NCBI GenBank assembly: GCA_019693395.1 | Contig: JAAMXP010001413.1 | Location: 2,024-15,292, forward strand | DNA from: Ettlia oleoabundans | Lineage: Eukaryota > Chlorophyta > Chlorophyceae > Chlamydomonadales | Direction of reading: 5' to 3' | DNA: 13,269 nucleotides | Part shown: in pieces, positions 1 through 8,100 of the stretch | Numbering within the stretch: position 1 is the stretch's first letter | Layout of the letters: each line of letters begins with the position of its first letter | Made by a program: the position numbers and the translations under genes | The notes under the pieces: generated by a model | Databases searched by the model: none | Seen by the model: the letters and a program-made list of their open reading frames with translations, nothing else | What the model was told of the DNA's origin: nothing

Positions 1-157
1 CGCTAAAGCTCCCAGCCATCCTTGCTCCATGCCCAACCGCCGTGGCAGCCCGTGCCAGCCAGCCGCCGTCCGATGGCTGCTGGATGCATCAAACAATCGC
101 TTTTGAGTTTGTGAGGTAGCGGTTGGTAAGCTGGCCCAGCCATGCCGTTCGCCTCAC

Positions 158-1790
158 CTGTTCTGCTTGTAGCCCACCAGCCGCCCGTCCTGGTTGAAAA
201 TCGGCAGCCGGAAGGCGGCCGCCGCCGCCGCCGCTGCTGGAGCGCCAGGCCCTGCCGGAGAGGCAGCCGCTGGAGAGGATCCCAGGGCAACAGCAGCGGG
301 GGAGGGGGAGGCAGGGAGGGAGCGGGATTGCATTACAGCGGAAGACACCGCGCTGCGGATCGGGGACAGCACAGCGCCGCGCGCCGCCGCGGCAGCAGCT
401 GCTGTGGGCGCATGGGAGCCTGGGGTTGGCGGTGTGCTGTCCATGCACTGAGGGCTGATGGGGCGTCCGTCAGCCGGCACGCAGCTGGTGAGGATGGAGG
501 GTAAGGGGCCGGGGCTGATGGGCCGGCTGTCGCTAGTGATGGTGAGGTTGGATGCGGCCTGCAGGCAGGCAGGCAGGCAGGCAGCCAAGCGGGCAGGGGG
601 ACGGGGAAAGTTAATTGGGTGATCAGCGCTTTCAAATTGTTCTACACCTTCACAGCATGCAAGTCACCCAGCTTGGTGCGGAGGTTTGCTGTTATTCGGA
701 GCACAATGCTGCACTTTGCCACAGGCCGCACCGTGGCTGCGGCAGGCATAGCAGGGACTCACCTGCAAGGTTGCCGCATGTGGCGAGGCGCCAGAGGACG
801 CAAGCGAGGCTCCAGCTAGCGGCGTCGGCGGTGCGGAGCCGCCACTCGCCGGCGCCACACGCACAGGCGGCGGCATCCTTGGCTGCTGCTGCTGCTGCTG
901 TGGCGGTGCCGCCGACGGTGGTCGGCTGCTTGAAGATGCCTCGCTACCAGCCGTATACAGAGGGTTCTGGTGGATGTGGGTTGTGGAGCCCTGGGCTCCC
1001 GTCTGCACCAACACGCCACCGGCTTGCGAGCGACTACGCTGCAACGCCAGCGCTGATGGCACGCTGTATGTCTGCTGCATTGGTGGCTGCTGCTGCTGCT
1101 GCTGCTGCTGGGTGACAGCAGAGCCGCTGGCAGCGGCAGGCGCAGGCGCGTTGCCAACAGCAGCTGCCGCAGCGGCTGCACCAGCCTTGATCTGCAGTTG
1201 CTGCGCGAGGCTCAAGGCGCCAGATGAGGAAGGTGCTGCGACTGCTACAAGCGGCGGGCTGGTCCCCGACGCAAGTCCATGTGCTGCCACCACTACTGGG
1301 TGCTGCTGCTGCTGTTGTTGCTGCTGGTGGCGCGCTGTGGGGGCACGGTACCCCACCCGTGCATGGACGGTGAAGGACGGCGGCGCGGGTTTCTGTTGGG
1401 AATACTGGTGCAGAGCGGGCCCGGTGCGAGTGGATGGTGACGCGGTTGCAGCAGTGGTGGCAGGCCGGGCTGGCTCGGGAGGCAAGAGCGCTGCGCCACG
1501 CAGCTCAAACACAGGCGCTGCCGCTGCTCCCGCTGACAAGGCGGACTCCCCGTCCGTGCCAGGACGCCGCAACAGGCCTGTCAGCGAGGTGGAGCCCGTC
1601 CGCACGGCTCTAAGAAGGCTGGTGGACCTTGTGCCTGGCGGCGTGCCGACAGTGCCTGGCCGCTGGCGGCGCGGAGCGGAACCGCGTGCGCCTGGCGAAT
1701 GGGAGGGGCGCGGGACTTGCGGTTGCGCAAATGGCGCCGCAAGTGGTGTCACCGGTCTGACGCTGCCGAAATCCCACGCAAGAGGTGCAT
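158..1790 (-). CDS. Q/A/P/S-rich low-complexity protein, 3' part, function unknown (partial)
   Basis: Two exons are supported. The upstream one, about 1790 to 763, ends at a strong donor (CAG|GTGAGT). The downstream one, 558 to 158 (or 154), begins after a CTGCAG acceptor. Both junctions are phase 0, giving ...PHAATLQ|AASNLTITS. The protein is rich in Pro, Ala, Ser and Gln, with three glutamine tracts (6, 8 and 8 residues), several alanine tracts, and SP/TP-type motifs such as RPISPGP, RPISPQ and TPPTPG. No folded domain is recognisable. The composition resembles disordered linkers of algal transcription factors, RNA-binding proteins or kinases, but that is only analogy. The reading frame is open up to about 1885 without an in-frame ATG, and CTGCAG at 1796-1791 follows a pyrimidine tract, so an earlier exon is likely. 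At the 3' side a TGA (156-154) overlaps a donor-like AG|GTGAGG, so the gene either stops there or continues off the window. Confidence 0.6.
559..762 (-). other. Spliceosomal intron of the Q/A-rich gene
   Basis: This 204-bp intron runs from GTGAGT at 762 down to CTGCAG ending at 559 on the minus strand and is phase 0 on both sides. Its acceptor-proximal sequence is almost entirely a CCTG tetranucleotide repeat (see the separate repeat), which supplies the pyrimidines before the AG. Reading through it meets in-frame stops. Confidence 0.7.
561..584. repeat. (GCAG)6 tetranucleotide microsatellite at a 3' splice site
   Basis: Six perfect GCAG units are visible on the plus strand. On the minus, coding, strand they read CTGC and lie directly against the acceptor of the Q/A-rich gene. 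Length changes here would alter the pyrimidine tract. Confidence 0.95.
883..900. repeat. (CTG)6 tract, polyglutamine on the minus strand
   Basis: Six CTG units on the plus strand encode six CAG glutamine codons of the minus-strand gene, flanked by prolines. Confidence 0.9.
1087..1110. repeat. (CTG)8 tract, polyglutamine on the minus strand
   Basis: Eight uninterrupted CTG units encode eight CAG glutamine codons followed by two prolines in the minus-strand low-complexity gene. Confidence 0.95.
1303..1326. repeat. Interrupted (CTG/TTG)8 tract, polyglutamine on the minus strand
   Basis: The tract is four CTG, two TTG and two CTG units. On the minus strand it encodes eight glutamines (six CAG, two CAA) between histidines. 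The CAA interruptions suggest an older, more stable tract than the pure ones. Confidence 0.9.
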
Positions 1791-2159
1791 CTGCAGCAGA
1801 TAAGGGAGTGGGAGGGGGCTGGCATGTGAGAGGGCGAGGTGGCGCGAGCGAGGCTGCAAAAGGGCTCGCAACCAGCTGACGCCTCTAAACTCGGCCGCCG
1901 GCGCCTCATGCCCCTATCCGCTGAAGACTGACCCGCCCGCCAGCAGCACCAAAGGAACTCTATCGACCTCAAACATCATACCGAAGGCCGCCAAAATGAG
2001 CACAACCCACAGCCCACCCTCGGGGTTGTTGGCTGGCGCGGCCGAGTCACGGTGTACTGTGTGGGTCACCCGCCCGCCACTCGCGTGCACCCAATCTAGC
2101 CAAGCTAAGAGCGTCGCAGCTCACCATTAGCGCCACGACCGCGCTCGCGATGTTCCTCA

Positions 2160-2178
2160 GTGGGTTCAACAAACCCAC
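2160..2178. repeat. Perfect 7-bp inverted repeat (hairpin 1)
   Basis: GTGGGTT and AACCCAC pair perfectly around the 5-nt loop CAACA. It is immediately followed by a second hairpin. Confidence 0.85.
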
Positions 2179-2182
2179 ACTT

Positions 2183-2198
2183 GGGGGCTCCAGCCCCC
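2183..2198. repeat. Perfect GC-rich 6-bp inverted repeat (hairpin 2)
   Basis: GGGGGC and GCCCCC pair around the loop TCCA, four bases after hairpin 1. Short GC-rich palindromes of this kind are common in the organelle intergenic DNA of volvocine algae, which is the only hint of origin. Confidence 0.8.
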
Positions 2199-2685
2199 TC
2201 TGCGGCCATTCGTGAGTCCATCCGTTGCTCCTAAGTAAACTCCCGCTCGCAGCAATCGGCGCGCCCTTCTGGCGCCCTAGAAACGACAGGGCATCACTGG
2301 GCCAGGGCTATGCTCCCTTGCAGCCCGATACAACAAACGACAAAGATACAGGAAGGCTAATGTCGTACTTAATAGCCAAGGGCGCCTAGGAGCGTCCAAG
2401 AGGGCGTGGGGAGCCGTGCGTGGCACATAGCACTCTCCGCATGAGAACCAGTTGCATCAACCAACGCGTTTAACGGTACTTGGGACGCAAAAGCAACTGA
2501 TCAGAGGCGCGCCATGATGTCAGGGCCCACCTGCCGCGTCGGGGCTCAATAGTCCACAACCCTAGCAGGCGCAGAAGCAGCTTCCTCGACAGCGGCAGAC
2601 CCTGAGTACCAGCACACGTGTCAAACCCACCGAGGAGCGAAGCTATTCTAGACCCAGTGGTGATCAACTAACACACAACTGGACG

Positions 2686-2690
2686 TTACA
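2686..2690 (-). terminator. Poly(A) signal TGTAA of the coiled-coil membrane protein gene
   Basis: TGTAA (followed by C) occurs on the minus strand about 190 bases after the TGA of the 2880-4411 gene. TGTAA is the usual polyadenylation signal in chlorophyte nuclear genes, and the spacing fits a normal 3' UTR. Confidence 0.6.
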
Positions 2691-2879
2691 AGCATCTCGC
2701 TGGAAGTAGCTCGCTGTTTGGCCTTGGTGGGCTCGGTGCGCAAACTTGGCGCCGTCAAGACAAGTGGTACTTGCATAAGTTTGTGGTCGAGTTGCGCGTT
2801 TCAGAGCGAAAGATACCACACATATACGATACAAGGACCCCACGCAAGATAACAGGGCCAGCAGGCAGAGCAAGGGCGA

Positions 2880-4411
2880 TCATGTGCTGCCGGTCGCGCC
2901 GCTCTCTTCACCTCCCTCTGCAGCTGCGGCCCCAAAGGGCTTCACCAAACCCCGCTGCATCCCAACCTCCACTGCTGTTGCTGCAAAGGCAGCCACCAGC
3001 ATGCACTGCCCCATCGCCAGCCCTGCAGACCCAAGCGCCGGCAGGGAGAGGTCCAGCCCTGCAATGCTGCTGCTGCTGTCGCCGCTGCCGCCGGAAGACA
3101 GGATGCCATTGGCCTGGCCCAGCCCACGCACCAGCCCAAACGCAGCCACCACGCCCGCCTGCACCAGCAGCACCAGAGGCAGGAAAACATTGGACGGCCA
3201 GCGTATCAACTCAGGAACCAGCCAGAAGTGGCCTAAAGCGCTGTTTGTAGCGAGCCCATGGGCACACTTCACTGTTACTGTGTTACCCAGACAATATAGC
3301 ATACGCGCCACATCCTTTCCCGTCAGCTGTCTGAAAGGAATCACCCACCGAATCCAGTTTACTATTATCATATTCACCTTGAGCTGGGTGTTTCCAAGGT
3401 CTTGCCGCACAGCGTAGCGGTACGTGACCCCCAGCAAGGCAGAGGCCACCCCTGCGGTCGCCAGCGCCAACAGCGCAGCCAATGCACCGCTGCTGACACC
3501 ATCTGAGGCCACGAGTGGGAGGCCTGCCAGAGCCCCAGCCGCGCCAGCTGCAGCCGCGGCCTTGGCTGATTCAAGTCGCTCCACATCCTGGCGAAAAAAA
3601 CAAGGAGATAGGGGGATAAAAAGAGGGAGCCAAAGCATCAGCTCACGAGCCCAAACAGCAAGAGCATGCGCATGTAGTAGAACACATTGGATACACCCTT
3701 TTAGCCATTCAGTGGGAAGAGGCAAGAAGCTTCCTTGGCTGACAGGCCCGCAGATCCCAAAATAACGTTCTCACAGCGCATGTTGAGCACCCAGCAGCAA
3801 TGGCTGCTGGGCAAAATTGCCGCTGCCGAAAACAAGCGCACAGCATCCAGTAGCATGCAAACAAGGAGGTCTTCGACAGCCATCCGCTGGCAAACAACAA
3901 CCAACATTGATGGGCTCAGGAGGTGCAGCCAATGACCAGGGCGCACCTCACTGATGTCGTTTGCCCACTTGCGCCTGGCTGCGTCCTGTGTCTCAGCCTG
4001 CAGCTGTGCAGCCTGCAGCATCTTCTGCGCAGCAGCCACCTCAGCATCTGCAATGAGGGCTGCTGCAGCTGCCTCCGCCTCCCGCTCTCGCAGCTGAGCG
4101 TCAGCGGCGCTGGCGGCTTGCGCATTGGCCACTGCCGCTGCTAACCGCTCCGACTCCGCCTGCAGCTCTGCAACTCGTTGTGCCGCCTCGGTGACGCGTT
4201 GCAAGCGTGAGGCGTTCTCAGGGTCCCTCATAAGCCGCTCCGCAACCTGCGATACGCTAAGTTCAGAGGGCTGCTCCTCGGGCTTGGCTTCCGCATGCAG
4301 CCTGTACGATCGCTGGCGATGCATACAGCGGAAAGGAAACGCTGGCAGGCGCTGCTGCCGGGAGGCGGGACATGCTTGTGCGAGCGCGGCAGAAACTACT
4401 TGGGCAGACAT
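2880..4411 (-). CDS. Putative plastid coiled-coil membrane protein, conserved-type, function unknown
   Basis: Three exons in transcript order are 4411-3947, 3587-3378 and 3158-2880, with both introns phase 0 (GAG|GTGCGC to CGCCAG|GATG; AAG|GTGAAT to GTGCAG|GCG). They encode 317 residues. Residues 1 to about 45 look like a chloroplast transit peptide: Ser/Ala/Arg/Gln-rich, no acids, then YRLHAEAKPEE. Residues about 48-155 form an Ala/Glu/Gln/Arg-rich helix, probably a coiled coil. Then come hydrophobic stretches: one Ala/Leu-rich around 180-200, a shorter one around AGVVAAFGLVRGL, and one near the C-terminus (AGLAMGQCMLVAAFAATA). The signature GVTYRYAVRQDLGNTQLK followed by AGVVAAFGLVRGLGQ resembles an uncharacterised plant/algal/cyanobacterial family, recalled only from general knowledge. 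The ATG at 4411 has A at -3; an in-frame ATG at 4450 would add 13 residues. The gene is divergent from the COG0523 gene. Confidence 0.75.
3159..3377 (-). other. In-frame, stop-free intron (exitron-like) of the coiled-coil membrane protein gene
   Basis: This 219-bp segment starts with AAG|GTGAAT and ends with GTGCAG|GCG on the minus strand. Its length is a multiple of three and it has no stop, so it can be read through as 73 extra residues. I treat it as an intron because removing it restores a compact QLK|AGVVAAFGLVRGL sequence, whereas the insert (Trp, Ile, Asn and Cys rich) is unlike the Ala/Gly/Leu-rich flanks. Retention would give a 390-residue protein. Confidence 0.65.
3588..3946 (-). 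other. First intron of the coiled-coil membrane protein gene
   Basis: This 359-bp intron has donor GAG|GTGCGC, a long T-rich pyrimidine tract before CGCCAG, and phase 0 on both sides. Splicing joins ...WANDISE to DVERLESAK and keeps the helical region continuous. In-frame read-through meets a stop. Confidence 0.85.
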
Positions 4412-4450
4412 TCTGCTGAAACGCGGTGTTTCAGGGTTCCACAAACGCAT

Positions 4451-5108
4451 CGCGCTGCCGCCAATGGAGTGTGATCATGGCGGCAGGCCTGCCACCCTAG
4501 TGGACGGTGGCACCCGTGGCACGGCAGCAGTGGATGTGCAGTCACCGAGGCATCTGATGGTTCTTCAATCCTTGGCTGCTTTGCTTAATTACACACGTGT
4601 GAGTTTTAATACTATCACCGTGAAACCAGCCCTGGGCAAGCTGGGCAAGTAGCCCACCAGGTGTCCGGCTGGCAGGTGGACAGATGTGCTGACATCATAC
4701 CACCCCATGTCCTCCCAATCGCTCACATGTTAATCATTTCGCAACTTACAGGAGTCAAACGTATCGAAAAAGGGGACCGGCCCGCGGCTGACTGTTGGTA
4801 AGTGGATCAGCGGCAGGGGTCAATCCAGGTGCTGTGTGGAACGAGCAACAGCGATAGCGATCTCCTGATGTTCCACTTCCAGTGTTGGTTCAAACATGCT
4901 CCGCAGGCAGGAGCACGCCAGGCGTGTGCCTCAGGGTACTGGCTCTGCTATCCCAGGAGACTTAAAATATTTGGGGATTTGAGTCGACGTGTCACTCGTG
5001 CAACCCTCTTCTTCCCCTCTTACCCACGCAGAACTTGTCAGTGCGCAGGCAACTAGCTTCGACTGTAGACAATAGTAGTTTTTGACACTCGTCGTGATCG
5101 CCGGCGCA
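4451..5108. promoter_or_regulatory. Divergent intergenic region, likely shared promoter
   Basis: About 660 bases separate the start of the minus-strand membrane protein gene from the ATG of the plus-strand COG0523 gene, so both promoters and 5' UTRs should lie here. An AT-rich stretch (TTAAAATATTT, 4962-4972) about 140 bases before the plus-strand ATG could be TATA-like. No coding exon is convincing. One GTAC tetramer at 4936-4939 is too short to call a metal-response element. Confidence 0.5.
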
Positions 5109-8100
5109 ATGGCGGAAAGGTGCGTCCCGCCAGCCTCCGCATTAAGATCAGCAGTTTTGCGTGGTGTGAAGCCGCCATTCCCGTCCGTGTGGGCGAAATC
5201 ACCAGTCCTCCATGTCAGGCAGCGGGACCCGCGCCCCTACCTGGTGCTTACGTCTATGGACAACGGTGTTGCGCAACCGAGAAGCAGCCCCGCTGCTTGT
5301 CTGGAGGCAGCAGCGGGCTGGCGCCAGCCAGCAGCCGCCGCCCCACGATACCCGCCGCCCCACTACAGCCGCTTACGGGCGTTGGCTGCTTCGCACGTTG
5401 CTGCAGGGGTGGCAAGAAGAAGCCCGTGCCCGTCACGATGCTCAGCGGCTTCCTGGGCGCAGGTGGGTGCTGAACAATCCAATTGGCTCTCACGGTTCGT
5501 CACGCAGTCCTACTGCGCATCTTGCTACCATCACCGCCGCGTGCCACCTCATTTGCTACTGCCCTCGCCCCGCCCGCCTTTCCCACCCTTCACCATGCAC
5601 AGGCAAGACCACGCTCCTGCGCTACGTGCTGCAAAACACCGACTTGAAGATCGGCTGTATCGTCAACGACGTGGCCAGTGTCAACATTGATGCTAAGCTC
5701 ATACGCGGAGCGGCGGGCCCCCGCAGCGGCGCTGCCAGCAAGGCCACCACGTCTGACCTGGCAGACACGATTGAGCTCGCCAACGGCTGCGCTTGCTGCA
5801 CGTGAGTGCAGGCCTGTGCGCTTATAAAAGATGGGGTGTAGATTGTGGTGGTCACCTGTTGTTGGCGACGCTGCTGTTGACTCAGCATTGTCAACAGCAC
5901 TGAGTTGACACCGGACGCCAGTGCACGTGGGTGCTGCGTCACACACCACTAGTTTCCTGCCGCTGCGTGTGGGGAAGGCTGCTGCTGTTAGTAGATGCAG
6001 CCTGATGGTGTTCCAGGCATGCGGGTGCCGCCTAGCACAGCATGCAACGCACAAATTTGCAGAGCAGAGGCAGTCCCTGGCGGTGCTGCGTCGCTGCTCA
6101 GCTGCAAGACGTCGCCTGGTGCTGATGCTCCCGGCCCGCTCCCGCCCCCTGGCTCTTATTGCGTTACCCGCTCCTTCGCTGCTCTTGTCAACCGGTGATC
6201 TCTATCGGATGACCAGTTATCACCAACTCATGCCTCTGCCCTCCCATCGTCCCACCGCAGCATTGCTGATGAGCTGTTCGGCAGTTTTGAAAACCTGATG
6301 TCGCTGTCGGACAAGCGCGGCGTGCCGTACGACAGGTGCTGCTGCCTCCCTTGAAAGGACCCTGTTGACAGCAGCTGCTCTGATGCGAGTCATTGCCACT
6401 TCTGTGCACTGATGGCTGTGCAGTGCTCTACTGAGAACACGCTGGCAGCTCCCCCCTTGCCATTGCCTCGTCCTCTGCTTGTTCAATGGCAGTCCCGCCC
6501 AAAATGAGCCGTTTAAAATTACGGTGTGGTGTGAAAGCGCTTTTATGTTCTGTTTGTCTTTGCTATCACCTTGCTGTGTCTGCATATCGCTGTTCTCCCC
6601 AGCCCACATGTCGCTACCACTATGCCTGTCCCTCGCCTCTTCTTTTTCCGCTGCCGTTCCCTCCTACTCATGTCCTTTTTGTCCTCTCCCCCCTTTCCAC
6701 AGGATCATCCTTGAGAACAGCGGCGTGGCTGAGCCACAGAACATCCGGGACCAGTTCAACGACGCAATTGCAGAGGGCAACCCCCTCATGAATCGCGTCT
6801 ACCTGGACACACTGGTCACTGGTGGGTGTTGACCCTTCATTACTCAGCCCGGGTAGGACATTGGGTTGCAATGTTCACTGGTGGCTGTTGTCTCTTTTCA
6901 AGCCGGCATGGCGGTACTTGGGGTTGGCCTATAGTAGACAGGAGGCACAAGGCATGTCTATCTGGGCATGCTTGTGCTGGTGCTGCATCAGGTTGGTTGG
7001 GTAGGCGGTGGTCAAGTGAACGGTGACCCTGCTTGGGTTCACACTCTCCCCTCTGTTCCACAAATGGACAGCCGCACATCCATTTTATGGGGCCCGACAA
7101 CCTCCACCAACTGCATTCCAATGCCCTGCATGACCCTGCCTGACCCTTCGCCTCCTTCCGCCGCTTCATCTGCGCAGTCGTGGATAGCCACACATTCATC
7201 CAGGACTACTCCTCCCGCGCCAGCATGGCGGCACGCCCAGACCTGGGGGAGGGCGGCGGGCTGAGGCCTGTGGTGGACCTGCTGGTGGAGCAGATAGAGT
7301 GAGTAGACTGTGTTGGATATCTTACAATGTGTGAATAAACAAGTTAAAATGGTTGTTGTTGGCTATCATCATTTACATCTTTTCTTTGACCGTAGCAAGA
7401 AGCTGTTGTACATCCTGTATTTCCCTTTTCATTGCTTGGTTTGTCTAGGTCTTTGCCTCTACCGTCATACCCTAGTTTTGTGCTCACTTCGTGGCTCCCA
7501 CCATGTTCCTACGAATTTCACCTGCTCTGTGTGGAATCCGCCTTTGCCTCAGGGTCGCCGACTACGTGGTGCTAAACAAGGCTGACATGATGAATGCTGC
7601 CACCATGGATAGCCTGGCTGCTATTGTAGCCTCACTTAACCCACTGGCACAGGCAAGCATGGGTGGGAGATGGATGCGTGCATGGGTAAACTTGTTAGCG
7701 AGGTTGCTGGGCTGTGTTGGTGGGGAGAGAGGCTGGTAAGGGGCCCTGAATGTCACATCTGGCTGCATCAACAGCCCTTAGATTCAGAAAGCCAGCGTGA
7801 GGCCAGTGGTTGGTGTAGACGCTGGATTCGGCGCCGCCTTTGTCCTCTCATGCACCAACCAATCTTTGCTGGCGCTCCCGCTGGCTGTACTGCTGTCCTG
7901 CAGGTGGTGCGATGCAGCCAGGGAGAGGTGCCCATCCATCAGCTGTTTGGGAAGGAATCCCAGGCCCTGGTGTCAAAGCTGAATATTGAGGGGCAGCACA
8001 GGTGGGTTGCTAGGGGTATCGGGATCAACCCTAGTAAAGCTGCAGTGACTTGACTGACAGCGATATGCGCAGCACTGCCTGCCCACCTTCTGCAATTGCT

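Larger units (their letters stand above)
1800..2685. other. Gene-poor stretch, no supported coding sequence
   Basis: Short open frames occur on both strands, but none has a domain, a codon pattern or splice-site support. The upstream exon and promoter of the minus-strand Q/A-rich gene should lie here but could not be placed. The texture differs from the neighbours: few CAG/CTG runs, many TAA/TAG triplets, and two consecutive short hairpins at 2160-2198. A degenerate mobile element or an organelle-derived insertion is possible. I saw no long terminal or inverted repeats by eye. Confidence 0.5.

Noticed and set aside
974..1879. Long plus-strand open frame with Cys and Ala runs
   Set aside because: It is the complement of the CAG/GCC-rich minus-strand gene: its poly-Cys runs are shadow reads of polyglutamine codons. 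The minus frame has good splice sites and the plus frame has none.
2470..2873. Two short minus-strand frames (65 and 69 codons)
   Set aside because: No recognisable features; one lies in the 3' UTR of the membrane protein gene and the other in the gene-poor stretch.
4936..4939. GTAC core as a metal-responsive element
   Set aside because: A single four-base match is expected by chance in 660 bp; no paired or extended element was seen.
5082..5690. Plus-strand frame through the ATG at 5109 with a transit-peptide-like start
   Set aside because: It never enters the Walker A frame; the 5120-5406 intron explains the start better and gives a normal N-terminus.
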